In this document: one piece after another, positions 49,000 through 62,400 of the stretch
Layout of the letters: the number at the start of each line of letters is the position of its first letter
Numbering within the stretch: position 1 is the stretch's first letter
Assembly: GCF_000150275.1 (NCBI RefSeq)
Contig: NW_002060955.1
Coordinates: 1,557,225-1,621,224 of the forward strand
DNA length: 64,000 nt
Reading direction: 5' to 3'
Origin: Trichoplax adhaerens
Taxonomy: Eukaryota; Placozoa; Uniplacotomia; Trichoplacea; Trichoplacidae
Translations under genes and position numbers: made by a program
Notes under the pieces: model-generated
Told to the model about the DNA's origin: nothing
What the model saw: only the letters and a program-made list of their open reading frames with translations
Databases searched by the model: none

Positions 49000-51900
49000 A
49001 TGGATGATTTCATTACTGCTGTCCGAGAAGGAAACACCCAGCGTATCCATGATTTTCTCGAAAAATGGGATGGCAGTATCAATGACAGGTAATAAAATAC
49101 CCATCGACGACAAGGTATTCTAGCTAGGATGAATAATCCAGTCTAATATAATGATGTCACTTCAATTAACTCGAGTGGACGGATTGCCGTTTTCCTTCAT
49201 GTTATCATCTCCCTAAAGATTGATTTCCAGGTTGAATTTCGACACTTTCCTCCGGCCGAATATGTTGTTTCAGCGTTGCAATGATTACTCTATTCTGTAT
49301 GCAGATGTAGTGTAGGGACACTTTAATAGTTCTTCATAAGATTGATGAGAATTTTGTATTTCTGTAAGCACATGCAGTATAGGGACACTTTAATAGGTTT
49401 CAACAAGAGTGATGAGGATTGCTGTCAAATTGATAATGTTTAATATTGATAAACTGTGAATTTCATCATCATATCAATGCTGTACGCGCTCACTCGATTC
49501 CTACTTGCTCATGACTGTTTACCCCGATTGTGTAAGAGTTTTCATTATCAATTCAGCTGTTAAAATTGACCATTTCAATACTATACGTAAAACACTTTCT
49601 AAGCTTGCCGTTTGACATACATTAATGCTAAATATCAATACAATTGTAACCAACAATTTCCAAATAAGATTATTCAAGCACACGTTATTAATAATTAATG
49701 ACGGATATCGAAATTCTAATCAGGAACCAACGCTCATATTCTCATAACGGATAGGAACAGCAATTTCCAAAGTAGGATCAACACAGGTTTACTGTACAAT
49801 GTCCATACTAATAGGACTGATAGAAATCAATTAAAATCATTCCCACCTCCCCATAACATTCAAATAATAATAATGTTCATCAGCAATTTCCAAACAGGAT
49901 TTTATCCAGACTACATGCCAACTTTTGCTGATAAAATTTCAATTAAGCATGCCAGTATTTTCCAATAATAATTTGGAAGCAAATATTTATCTAAAAGCAT
50001 TGTTGAAATACGTACCACTTGTACCCCTAGTCTCTCATCATTACAATCAAATTGTATTTACCGCTAAATTTTTATTTTTACACAAGGTTATACCTGTGGA
50101 AGTTCATGCAGACTGAGCTAATAGACATTACTATTTCGGTTTACGCTCTCCTATCAAACGTCTAGAGAATATCGACCATTAATTACCAAGTAGGATTATA
50201 CGCTATATCGTAATTTCAGTTTACAATACCCATATTCCCTATCGAAGCATTTGTCAGGATATCTACCATCAATTTTCAGGCAGAATTATACTGTACGGTA
50301 TGTCATAATTTCAGTTCCTAATGCCCATATTCTTCCATCCAATCATCATGAAAATCTCTGTGATTATACGGTACATCATAAATTTAGTTTAGATTAGAAC
50401 ACCCACACCAGCGTATTCTCATTTAAACATGATGACAATAGCTACCACCGATTTCTGAACGGAATGATACCTTCAGAAATACGCCATCCACATTATATTC
50501 TCTAGTGAATTTCTACTAGTACAGAAAGTACAATGATTTGCTATCGAATAAACTAGAATCTTAAGCTATTGACTTTGCATGCTGCAATATACGGCAAAAA
50601 TGTCATGCCTCTTATCCAATCATTTCTAGTACAGCAGTAGTAAAAAAGTGTATGTATACTACAACAGCATGTTATCTAAGCCATCGGCCACAACATGACC
50701 TTCCTATCAGTAGGCATGTATCGAATTAGATTTGGTTATATAATCCAACTTGAAATGCTAACTTGGATTTGAACGTTTGCTTCATAATAGTGAGGAACAT
50801 GGATTTACTGCCTTACACTGGGCTGCTAAAGATGGGCGAGAAACTGTTGTCGATCTACTCATTGCTCGAGGTGCCAATGTCCATAGTACCAACATGGGCG
50901 AGGATACTCCATTACATTTGGCTGCAAGTTGTGGCCACTTGGTTATTATTCAAAAGGCAAGAGGAAAATCATGTAGACAACATCATTTATTATTCTTTTC
51001 AGTAAACATAATTCTTATAAATCTACATATAAATACTAGTGAGGGTATTACAGTTGATCTAGTCTTGCTATCACTCTATTTTTTATATTTAATGATAGTA
51101 ATATACTGTACTAAGCCATCAATTACATTGACAGCTAATCAGAAATAGGGCTAGTGTTAATGCAGTCAACGAACATGGAAATACTCCTTTACATTATGCA
51201 ACTTTCTGGGCCTATAGAAATGTTGTTCGGGTAAGTCTGGACATGACTGCATCACTTTTATTGTCAAATTGGAACCTTAAACCATATAATTTCTATGCAA
51301 TAGTATGAAATAGTAGACTCAGATGAAATATGTCGTAATTTAAATAAAATTAGGAATTGTTAAATCAAGGCGCTGTTGCTGCTCAAGCTAACAAATATGG
51401 GAAAACACCAATCGACTTTGCGTACGGTGAACTAAAACAAGAATTGAAATGTAAGACTTAAGTGATCGCTTACCAATTTTCTTGGATCTTTTCGTAGTTC
51501 ACAATAGTTTAATGTATCTCGTTTCTAATTGTTCTGCTAACATCTTGGATACGCGTATAACCTTACAATCAATAATTTATAATTGGATAAATTCAATTTA
51601 GCTCATGCAAAGTCTTTGAAGCAACCTCTGTCTCCTAAACCTTATGTTGGTTAGTAGAAGTTTGTATTAAGTTTAGTTTCTTGATGTACAGTACTAAGAT
51701 TGTCTATGTAAAAAATACCGCAGTCGAATGAAGGAAATCAAACTGATCATACCTACTATTGTATAATGATTGCTTGTGTACGTTTCAGCTACCACCTTGA
51801 ATAAGACAGCAACAGGAACAACTTCAAGAACCACTGGTAAAAGGAATTAAAAACTCTATACCTACAACTAGTGGCATTATTATGATATAGTACTAATGCA

Positions 51901-53693
51901 ACCTCAATCTTGTAATAAAATATTTACAGACTATGATATTATTTTGTATTAGCATCAACTTTAACCAACAAAATACACAAACCTTGGGTTGCTGGTTCGG
52001 AAATTTTGCTATCTGAAGTATTATTTGATAGTCCATTAGGCGAGGTATGCGTAAGATATACATAATTATTTTTATGCAGCATTTTAAAGGGTGTAAACCG
52101 GTGTTGTACCGGATTACTGGTGTAAACAATAAATATCATTATGCTTAATTTATCGTTATTAAAATGACTTGTTATAATTTTCTAAATTGCCTTAGTCAGT
52201 TTTTGTCTGATGTATTAGTAAGATCTACTCCTATATTATTAGCAATCGCTTCTAACTATGTTTCCAATACATTCTGAACTTTGATCAGTTATGGACAGGA
52301 AGTTGGTCTCAAGTTGAAATAGTTGCAAGAAGATACATCGTCGGAGATATATCCAATAAAATGATACGAGAAATTCCAGAAGAAATAGCAAAGCTAAAGT
52401 ATCTGATAAGTTATTTAATTGCTAATTGAGCTACCGGACTTTGCTAAGCTGACTTACACCTTTACTAAATTTTTATGGCTATAGATCCTCTTTTCATCCA
52501 AACGTCCAACCCATTCTTGGTATTTGTCAGCAAGCTCCTTCTATATTCGTACTGAGTGAATATATGCCACATGGATCATTGTTTAATGTATTACATCAAT
52601 CAACGGGTTAATACTTCATATTAATACACTTACACAATGTTATGTACATCTATTTCACTACTAACAGGAGTAGCAAATATCAACTTTTACATGCATTTCT
52701 TTCTACCGCTTTGATCGTTAAATGTACTCTGTCGCCGTTTGAGTTACTAATAATTATGACAATAAGACTAGTCGATATAGTCCTGTAGTTTTTTCGTGTC
52801 GATTCAATCATCGGAAATGAATAGTAACTTATTGCATGATATGGGTATACCATTACAGACATAGAAGTAGACACAGCTCAAGCCCTAAAATTTGCTACTG
52901 ATATTGCAAGGGGAATGGCGTATGTGCACGGAATCAAGCCAAATTTACCAAGGCTAAACTTATCCCCTAGGCATATTCTGGTATTGATAAGATTCGTTTC
53001 GCATTTGTTTTACATGTATTTCGTGCAATGAAAACTGTAATTATGCGTTTTTCTTTCTCCTCTGAATCTTAATCCAGATCAGCTCGGATCTTACTGCTAA
53101 AATTAGTTTATCAGATATAAAATTTTCATTTTTGGTTAATGAAAAAATTTACTATCCTCATTGGATATCACCTGAAGGTATATCCAGCAATTTCCAAAAG
53201 ATTTTTGGTTAATTTTTGCTACCTTTAGGTTTATAGCTGTGTCATTGATTTAACGTTGAATTTTGAATGGACTAATACTGTGTAGCATTACAAGGGGAGT
53301 TAGACGATGACGCAACCAAATTAGCTGATATGTGGAGCTTCGCTATAATTCTATGGGAATTAGCAACTCAAAAAGTTCCATATGCAGGCTTATCGCCAAT
53401 GGAAATTGGATTAAAGGTAACGTAACCAATAAGTAGCGCAAAGACATCTACAATTACATGATTCAAAAATAGATCATCGCAGCGACTACTCATAGAATTC
53501 AACAATTTAATAATTGAACTTCGTATAACGTTTGTCTTTCTTAATCTTAAAGATTGCTTTAGAACACATGCAACCACGAATACCTTCAAGTATGTCAACC
53601 CACATATCTAAGCTAATAAAAATTTGTTGGAACGTTGATCCAGTTAAAAGACCACGATTTGATATGATTATACCAATTTTAGAAAAAATGTAA
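49000..53693 (+). CDS. ILK: Integrin-linked kinase (pseudokinase scaffold), complete
   Basis: Thirteen exons: 49000-49088, 50791-50956, 51135-51230, 51354-51450, 51602-51649, 51789-51836, 51953-52044, 52289-52398, 52485-52606, 52859-52980, 53078-53177, 53286-53416, 53553-53693. Joined length 1362 nt, 453 residues, against 452 in vertebrate ILK. Exons 1-4 encode ankyrin repeats (the family's PINCH-binding part), including H-G-F-T-A-L-H-W and [10 protein letters not shown]. Exons 5-7 give a Thr-rich linker; exons 8-13 the kinase-like domain that binds parvin in the family. Pseudokinase marks: the beta3 Lys is R226, there is no HRD Asp (P-R-L-N-L at 320-324), and DFG is D343-I-K345. S-P-E 361-363, D-M-W-S-F and [15 protein letters not shown] at the C-terminus match the family closely. 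It links integrins to actin. Intron 2 is GC-AG. AATAAA at 53955-53960. Splice sites were read by eye but all phases agree. Confidence 0.96.
49089..50790 (+). other. ILK intron 1 (1702 bp) with degenerate repeats
   Basis: By far the longest ILK intron. It holds imperfect copies of a roughly 100-bp sequence with RATATCTACCATCAATTTYC and AGGATTATAC (about 49740-50470), and a short duplicated segment ATGCAGTATAGGGACACTTTAA-like near 49306 and 49372. No coding signal apart from the flanking exons. First introns often carry control elements; none is recognisable here. Confidence 0.6.
50957..51134 (+). other. ILK intron 2 with GC donor
   Basis: The exon ends CAAAAG and the intron begins GCAAGA; the acceptor is TTGACAG. 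Using a GT instead would add residues that break the ankyrin match, whereas the GC site joins I-I-Q-K to [11 protein letters not shown] in frame as in other ILKs. A GC donor with strong AG|GCAAG context is a known minor class of U2-type introns. Confidence 0.85.
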
Positions 53694-54795
53694 ATGATTT
53701 TTATGTTCATTGCAATTTATAACGAACTACATTATTATCCATCATAACTATCGCTTTATGACTGGTGTAGTGTAAAATTTCATCCAATTTCAATTGATTC
53801 TGTCTAATTCTATTTGCAAATTCTTACCGTGATGTATTGTAAATTGACGCACTTTTTCAGATATAAATTACCGTAATTATTACTAATCCATTTCATAGTA
53901 TTGGCTTATCGAATTACAGTACATATAATAATCAGTTAATCAATTGATTATTGCAATAAAATAAAACACTTTCAAAAAAGTGTTATTTGTAATTAAATTT
54001 TTATTACAAATCAGTAAACTAATCATCGAGGACTTAAGTATTATTGTTATTCCTACGTAGGTATACTGTATTTCGTTAATAATTATACGCTGAAACCGTT
54101 GCAGATACGTGGCGGATATCAGGCTACATCAACTATTTAAAAATAAAATTTAAATAACTGAAACAAAATAAGAAGTTGTACAATTAATTTGCAATTATAA
54201 TTCATATCGCTCTACTAAAATAGTTGGTTGGTTGTTGTATAATCGTACTTTCACCTACGTTCTCAGACAATGGAATACGGGTATAATATAATATGTACTG
54301 TATGCCACTGAATAGACATCGACATAAGGTTTTCCACTACAAATATATTCACGAAGTTGGAAGTAATCCAAGAATATAAACTAAATCACATTACTGCATA
54401 CAACAAGCACATTAAATTCGTATTTGAGTACGCAATAAACGAAAGCGTATGATTACAAATTTCATTCGTAGAACAACTGATTTTTAGGATAGACGTACAC
54501 AATGTAATGATTATGATGATGCCTTACATTTTTGACAAGTTTGAGTAATTTCTTCTCTATACTGTACTTAACAATCGATAAGACTACATTAATACGGATA
54601 ATATACATATGAGCAAATTACCAGTCTTTTGGACAATACCGCGACTGGAATAGGCGTTTTGTAAACAGTAAAGTTAAATTTCTGTGCTATCGAATGACGA
54701 GGTAAAGCTACTATAACATTATATTACATGAATAGTATATGTTTGATATTTGGGACTACAGGCCCTTGAATGTAGGTAGTCAACATTGAAATTTA
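53694..54795. other. 3' flank of ILK, AT-rich
   Basis: It contains the presumed ILK poly(A) signal (53955-53960) and a short inverted pair CACTTTTTTGAAAGTG-like at about 53970-53985 (AACACTTTCAAAAAAGTGTT). Nothing else is supported. Confidence 0.5.
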
Positions 54796-54962
54796 ATGTT
54801 TCTTCTTCGTACAGGGAAAACTGAAACCACCGCACGCACCAACAAAGATGAAAAAGATGACCAGCTAGCCAAGAAAATCAAGAATACCGCGTATTAAAAT
54901 CTATCGAAGACATAGTGCTAGACCACTTTAGTAAGACACTGCTCGCATTGGATACTAAGTAA
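54796..54962 (+). pseudogene. Short coding remnant or exon, unidentified, with frame break
   Basis: GC-richer patch in AT-rich DNA. Frame 1 runs from an ATG at 54796 through a lysine/aspartate-rich stretch (K-D-E-K-D-D-Q-L-A-K-K) to TAA at 54895-54897. From about 54850 another frame is open and reads E-Y-R-V-L-K-S-I-E-D-I-V-L-D-H-F to TAA at 54960-54962. Joined across about 54870 the two would give one plausible acidic/basic helical protein end. That suggests a pseudogene with a one-base indel, or a last exon preceded by the acceptor-like TTCGTACAG (54806-54814). I do not recognise the family. Confidence 0.35.
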
Positions 54963-57170
54963 TGTTACACTCAAAATTTGGCAATCATACAAAAGAGTAT
55001 GTTATAATTATACATACCAGTACAATAACGACCAAAAATATTGTACACTTGGCATTCTTCATACACATGGCGCGAGATAACTTTTTGCTCGACTTCTTAA
55101 AAGTCAAAGACTGTCATAAGAGTAAACGATTGTAATCAGGTAGCGTTCCAGCAATTAAAATTCTTAGGCACAATATTCCGCAAGTTTTGCTGTTAGTCGT
55201 TGCAATGTAACAGTACTAATTGTAATAACTGAATAAAATGAAAATATTAATAGAATTACCGTCTGCTCTAAATCTTCAGTCTTATCTACCAATAAATCCA
55301 ATTTCTCTCCACGCGTTGCTATGCTTTCTGTAATAACCGAAATTTTTCATTTAATTTTGATGATAGTTTATAACTATAATTAATTTAATTTTAACGATAC
55401 TGCTAAGGCTGTATTACAGATTCTATAAACAACTGCATTTTATTATTACGTAATCAGAACAAATTGCAAAAAACATGCAAGCAATGCGCATTATAAAAAG
55501 AGAGTAGATTTAGAAGATGAATCGCTGCGAATACAGTTGAAATTAACAATGCACTTCTTTTAAGGTAAAATTAAACTGTAAGGGGTAAAAGCTTGTTACA
55601 GTGAGCTATCTAAAACGTCTGATAACCGCTAAAAAGTGTAATACGTGGTGTCGCATTGATAAACCCCAAGTTATGTCATTATTACCAATGTTTCTGACCA
55701 TTATTCCTTTAAGCTCGTCTAGATCTTCCGAGACCTTATTAATCTTATTGTTGTCACTCAATCCTTCGGAATGTCGACTCTATTAAAGAAGAAAATTAGT
55801 GATGCAATATTAAAATTAGTGGCAAGTGAATAACAATTGAAATATGACGCCATACTATCACTTACCATTTCCGATGACAAAATAATAGAAAATTCACTAT
55901 TAAGTGAATATGGGACAGCAGTTTGAGCGACAGTACGATAAAGACCTAAAAACCTGTAGCGATAGAAAAGGATGACTATGTCAACGTACAAGCAACACAC
56001 TTTTTCTCTATGACTTTGCTAAAACGCGACATGTAGCTAGAAGAGATAGTTGATTTCGTCGTTTGTGTATAAACGGTTAATATATCAAGATATTTTCATT
56101 CATTTACAGTACTAATTTAATTTGAACTTTTGATCACTAGAGATACTTTGGTGAGCAAGTCGTTTTGCTAGTATGCCCGTAATTTAAATTTTGGCAGACT
56201 ATCTTATCTTGCATTAGCAGCATAAGCAAATCATATCGATGGAGACAACGTGTGGGCTATTAAACTTAAAAAGCAACTTTGCTTGCATAATATACTGTTA
56301 CTTTTGTGGACGTTACAACTATCCAAGGCGTAATAGAGAGTATACACTTTGATTGTTGTAAATCTCCGTAATCAAAATCAATCTTAGCAACGAGCTATTG
56401 ACTATAATTCAGTAAGATTATAAAATTACATGTATCAACATTGCCCAATACACGTTATCGCTTACAATTAAACCATGTTGCATGTCAAATCTACATAAAT
56501 TGTATACTATTTGTTGGTATAGACCTTCTTTTGATATCCGTTAAGAATTGGAAGGCAATTGATCGTTCAAAATCCTATATAGAAATAAAGTACGAATAGG
56601 AGGTTATCGATTTCAATCCAGAGAACGGTAAGCAATAGGTGGAGAATGCAACTTACCTTATCGGTGATGCATAAGTAAACGATGCTATTTTCCTGGATGT
56701 AATGGAATAGGTAACTATAAAAAGAATAAATTTATTTTTAAACGTTTATGTCTATCATCCTATACCGCAGTATTTTCGGTATCGAAAATGGGCAAGTGCT
56801 GTATGATTAAAGGAATATTAAAAAAACTACCGATACAAATTTATGGCGAAATGATTAAAAGTACCGCATCTATTCAAAAAAGCTACTACTTATTTTGGCA
56901 TAGTTTAGACAGCATGCACTCCATTGTACAGCAAATTATAAATTGAGAAGTTTATTAAGGGGGATGATGGCAGTGAATTGATAGTTGTAAAGAAAAATAG
57001 CAAATTATATTATGCATACTTGCATAATACTGTACATATAAAACAAGATTAATTACTACTGATTGAAATTTTTGTGGTGGATTTCAACTTCCTAAATAAT
57101 TAACAGACTTTAGTTTTTGTTACCAAGAAAATTGCATAAGATACTATTTCCAGAACGTTACGATTATTTT
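54963..57170. other. Intergenic, AT-rich
   Basis: No gene recognised; open frames at 55601-55786 (+) and 55758-56000 (-) are short and without motifs. Confidence 0.4.
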
Positions 57171-57581
57171 TCACAAACAAGAGAATAACAACAAATTGGG
57201 ACAATATCTATCATCATAAACTATTCCTAATATGGAGATGAAATATTTATCTCGTCGGTTATACGGGATGAAGACTGTCATTCTTTCAAGTCCGTCTAGT
57301 AAATGTGTCCTAGCTACCTTTGCGTATAGCAAACACCTCCACCGAACACCTCTCATCAATCTGTAACGGTGGACTAATGAATCATGAGATACGTAAAAAG
57401 TTGATCGTTTCTGATAAGTCCTCTCTACGTCCAAATTGAATAATTGTACGACTAGCGTATCGATGATAACTGTAAACGAAAATAGTCCTTTTAATTGCCT
57501 TGATTGGTTAATGATTGCCATCGTTACAGTCAATATTGAGAACCGCTGAAATGTGATACGGTTCATTTTAAAGACAGCCAT
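57171..57581 (-). CDS. Unassigned 136-codon ORF
   Basis: The longest open frame outside the receptors. It starts with ATG and the product is basic (many Arg), with a hydrophobic stretch near 33-48 and no motif I recognise. On the + strand the same DNA also keeps a frame open for about 40 codons (through S-S-P-S-S-K-C-V-L), so the coding strand is unclear. In DNA this AT-rich a chance frame of this length is uncommon but not exceptional across 64 kb. It could be a chance frame, a decayed gene or part of an exon. Confidence 0.2.
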   Translation of the reverse strand: MAVFKMNRITFQRFSILTVTMAIINQSRQLKGLFSFTVIIDTLVVQLFNLDVERTYQKRSTFYVSHDSLVHRYRLMRGVRWRCLLYAKVARTHLLDGLERMTVFIPYNRRDKYFISILGIVYDDRYCPNLLLFSCL

Positions 57582-59484
57582 AGCATAAAGCTGCTGATTG
57601 GAGAAATTTTTGATTTATGTTGGGGCAATCGTACGTCATGAGCGTCTAAAGTAGTCGGTCACTCTAGTCTCAATCTCGCATGGTACAATATACGAATTAA
57701 TGCTAAAGAAATAAACTAGATCAACAATTGGCTAACAGCGCAATTTTCTAGCTCAATGGAGTTGTTGGATGGAGATAATATTTTCACTCTTGCTGATGAA
57801 TGATAAAACGACGGAAAGAATGAATATTATGTAATAATCTGCAGTTAGTTAGATGGAAAGTCGAGTCTTGGTTTCAGGCCTAAAGGGTGCAAAATATAAT
57901 ACGTGTATAATTCATTAAGATAAGAATGACTGGATAAAAGCATCAAGAGCTTTTTGTACTCAGGCTGATAGGTTGAAATGATACTATAGTAACATTGATT
58001 AATTTTAAGACTATTCAAAAAAATTTTTGAATCGAGATGATTCTTCAACTCTAACTCGTAAACTCATGACAAGTTGAAAATTTAGCCTCCGCTGCGCGAG
58101 AATGTGAAGACGTATTGTACACCGACTTTTAGAAAGTTGAAATGATACTATAGTAACATGATTAGAAGACGATTACTAGAAATATTGGATGGATCGAGAT
58201 GATTCTTAAATTATGCTTCAATTCTCACTGATGCATTTATGGCAGGGCAAGGTAAGAATTTGGCTCTCAATCAAAAGTCAAGTCTGTGCTATCAGACTAC
58301 GTGACGGCTAAATTAATCCATTCTGACTAGTCTGCACTCCATGACTAGAGAAATGTTCAATGTCGTTGATAGGATATAACACAGCCAATTGACGGTTATG
58401 TAATTTATGTGCGTAAAGTTAGGGTATCAAGCTAAAATTTGAACTCTGGTGATGACTAAGAATGAATAAAGTCATGAAAGAGCGACTGTTGTGGAATTTA
58501 TTTCTGCTCTACCGTACTGTCGATGAATGGTGTCTACGGCTATCCAGTTCATTCTCAATCAAGTCTTGGCTATATTAGGCAAAATGGCCGTCCACAAAGT
58601 ACGATAAGGATCTTTTTCAAGCACACTCTAATTCATTTTATATCCTACTGTCACAAGATTGAAATGATAGCATAGTCAATTGATTGCAAACCCATGTTGG
58701 CAGTCGTTATGGAGATCTTGTTGACTGACAATTTGAAACAATTTACATCCAGCATGATTATTGATTTTTATCATCATCATGATCCCATCATGACTGCTTA
58801 ACCACCATGCAATCTACTTTCGATCCATCATGGAACATGAAGCACTTTATTTTGTTCTTCCTCCACGATAGAAAGATTGGCAAGTCATTATTTTATCCTA
58901 CAATTCTTGCTGGTCTACTGTAGATTGATAGGACCATCAATAAAATGAATTCATTCTTTATCCACTTGCAATACTTACTCATCATGGGAATAGGTCAATT
59001 TACTATCGTTGGATGGCAACTTGGCTAATATTTGATCGCTGACTTGGGTAAAGTTACCACTACAACTTGCATAATGAGCCAATACAGTCGAACCTCGAGC
59101 AACCAAGCTAAATAGGATGGTCATTCTTTCTGTCTATTTTACCAATGGCTAATGGATAAAACAAGAAGAATAGTAAGAGAAGAAGAAGAAGAAAATGTTG
59201 CACCAAATCAACAGCAACTGGATGGAAATGGATCGTCTACCGCGGGCCTTTTTAGCTGTCCAAAAATCAAATAGCAATCGCCGGTTTGTCCTAGTCGAGA
59301 GAGAGAGAGATAGTACTGGAACAGTAGTTGGAATCGAATACTGTAACCTATAATGGGTGGATAGCGGACAAGATAAATAAAAAAAAAAATGGAGAAGAAT
59401 ATTCCACTGGTTGATGGTTTAATGCAAGACTGCCTACAAGCTATTTGACTCCTTTCCTAAGCAATGTTTCAGTACCATCATTGA
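57582..59484. other. Intergenic with short direct repeats and simple repeats
   Basis: A unit starting GTTGAAATGATACTATAGTA occurs at 57972 and 58136, each followed within about 55 bp by ATCGAGATGATTCTT; a weaker third echo (TTGAAATGATAGCATAGT) is near 58660. Simple repeats: an AGA/GAA run at about 59162-59195 and a GA run at about 59298-59311. No gene recognised. Confidence 0.55.
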
Positions 59485-62400
59485 CGAAGCCGAAAAAAAT
59501 GGATGCCATCGACTGCTCGTAGGGGATTTTGGAGTCTAACGCTGTATGTTCATTTGTAGAAGTTTTCTTGGATCAACAGTAATATCTGACTCCTACCATT
59601 TTTGTAGACTTTTTATAGTATTATTCAAGTGTTGATACTATGAGAGTAGAAATTTGTCGCCATTGACAATCAAAATGGAAAGTTAATGAAAATTACTTGT
59701 CCAAAGCTCATTGAATGGTCACTTTTCTACTTCCTGTACACTGTACAGTACTGTAGTGATAGAGCAGACATCAGTAATAGTAAGAGCTGGATCGTAAAGG
59801 CACATTACCTACTGCTTTGCTACAATCTTGACTTCAAGACTATAAAAACTGTAAGAGTCGGATATTACTGTTGATCCGTTTTCTTTTACCTCCATGTCGA
59901 TTTTAACTTTGACGGTGAATGATCGTCGTTCACACGGATAGTGATTCCTACTAGTTGAGTTACAGTCGTGATGACAATGAAAAACTGCTAAGAATGGAGT
60001 TGGAGGAATTGGAAGAGAAAATGCTTCAGTAGGAAAGGCTTATGCCTTATTCAACTGCTCAATTAGGCATGGGATTCCAAAGCTGTACACTCAAGATTTG
60101 ATTGACAACATTGCAGGCAATAGTAGTGATTCATAAGTTGAGTTAGCGTATTGATGACGATGCAAGACAGCTGATGTTGTTGTAGGAATTGAAAAAGAAA
60201 ATGCTGAAGTAGAAATACTTGTGCCTTATAGATTGCTTAAGGGTTAAGCATGGAGTTGCAAGACCGCACTGTATGTGTAAGTCTGCTCAGATGCAAGACA
60301 GCTAAGGTAGTCGTAGGGATTGAAAGAGAAAAAGATTTATGCCTTAGGCTGCTCAATTCAGCATGCAGTTGCAAAGGCCGCACTGTATGCATAGTGGAAG
60401 TCTGCTCAGATGCAAGACAGCTAAGGTAGTCGTAGGGATTGAAAGAGAAAATGCTAAAGTGGAAAAAGGCTTGCGCCCTAGACTGCTCAATTAATGAAGC
60501 TCAAACAACATTACTTTACACATTTAATGCGTCGAATGGATTTAGAAAAAAGTTTTCAAGATTTCACTAAATACAATCCGTATTGAATAACTGGCGTTGT
60601 TCCACTTTGCCATGCAGCCTTGGAGTTGCACGCTGAATTGGGCGGTCTTCGGCACAAGCCATTTTTCAACTTCACTAGTTTCTCTTTCAATCCCTACGAC
60701 TACATTAGCTGTCTTGCATCGTCATGCACACTGTAAAATACTCAACTTATGAATCATTATTACAGTACAGGAACTGTGAGCACTAGAGCAGACTTACAGT
60801 ATGTGCTGTATATAGTGCGGCCTTGAAATTGCATGCTGAATTAAGCAGCATGATGCACAAGCCTTTTCGGCTTGAACATTTTCTCTTTCAATCCCTACGA
60901 CTACTGATTAGCTGTCTTGCATCGTCATGCACATTAGCCCTGGCCATTTTGCATCAATTACTTTGTACACTTCGTTTATGCTGTCCTACTGATATATTAG
61001 ACATGTATTGACATATCTAAAAATAAAAATCAAGAAATCGTCCTATCTCACGCGGCTCAAATCAAATTTGTGTCCTGCATCATCCCCGTGCGGGAAATTA
61101 TTTGGGGGCTCCGTTTACCTATAGTATGAGAAAGTACTGGAAATGCCCCCACAACTAATTTCTCGCACGGGGATAAGGAAAGGACACAAATTTGATTTGT
61201 GCCGCATGAGATTTCTTGATTTTTATTTTTAGATATATCAATATACATGTCTAATATATCAGTAGGACAGCTTAAACGAAGAGTACAAAGCAGTTTATGC
61301 AAAAAGGTTAGGGCTAATACACATGTACTGTATATGCTACGGGCAATTATACGGTGCGGCCTTGGAATTGTATGTTGATCTGAGCAGTCAAAGGCACAAG
61401 CCTTATTTCCACTTTAGCATTTTCTCTTTCAATCGTTACGACTACCTTAGCTGTCTTGCATCTGAGCAGACTTACACATACAGTGCGGTCTTGCAACTCC
61501 ATGCTTAATAATTGAGCAGTCTAGGGTCCAAGCCTTTTTCCAGTTTAGCATTTTCTCTTTCAATCGTTACGACTACCTTAGCTGTCTTGCATCTGAGCAG
61601 ACTTATTACACATACTGTACAGTGCGGTCTTGCAACTCCATGCTCAATTGAGCAGTCTAGGGCGCAAGCCTTTTTCCACTTTAGCATTTTCTCTTTCAAT
61701 CCCTACGACTAGCTTAGCTGTCTTGCATCTGAACAGACTTCCACTATGCATACAGTGCGGCCTTTGCAACTGCATGCTGAATTGAGCAGCCTAAGGCATA
61801 AATCTTTTTCTCTTTCAATCCCTACGACTACCTTAGCTGTCTTGCATCTGAGCAGACTTACACATACAGTGCGGTCTTGCAACTCCATGCTTAACCCTTA
61901 AGCAATCTATAAGGCACAAGTATTTCTACTTCAGCATTTTCTTTTTCAATTCCTACAACAACATCAGCTGTCTTGCATCGTCATCAATACGCTAACTCAA
62001 CTTATGAATCACTACTATTGCCTGCAATGTTGTCAATCAAATCTTGAGTGTACAGCTTTGGAATCCCATGCCTAATTGAGCAGTTGAATAAGGCATAAGC
62101 CTTTCCTACTGAAGCATTTTCTCTTCCAATTCCTCCAACTCCATTCTTAGCAGTTTTTCATTGTCATCACGACTGTAACTCAACTTAGGAATCACTATCC
62201 GTGTGAACGACGATCATTCACCGTCAAAGTTGAAATCGACATGGAGGTAAAAGAAAACGGATCAACAGTAATATCCGACTCTTACAGTTTTTATAGTCTT
62301 GAAGTCAAGATTGTAGCAAAGCAGTAGGTAATGTGCCTTTACGATCCAGCTCTTACTATTACTGATGTCTGCTCTATCACTACAGTACTGTACAGTGTAC

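Noticed and set aside
50763-51005. 80-codon + strand ORF overlapping ILK exon 2
   Set aside because: It is the neighbouring frame of the ankyrin exon; the exon's own frame gives the family match.
52680-52874. - strand ORF within ILK intron 9
   Set aside because: Overlaps ILK intron and exon 10 on the opposite strand; no motif.
59686-59874. 62-codon ORF (and its copy at 62262-62450) as a gene
   Set aside because: It is duplicated because it lies in the inverted arms; composition and position fit repeat sequence, with no protein features.
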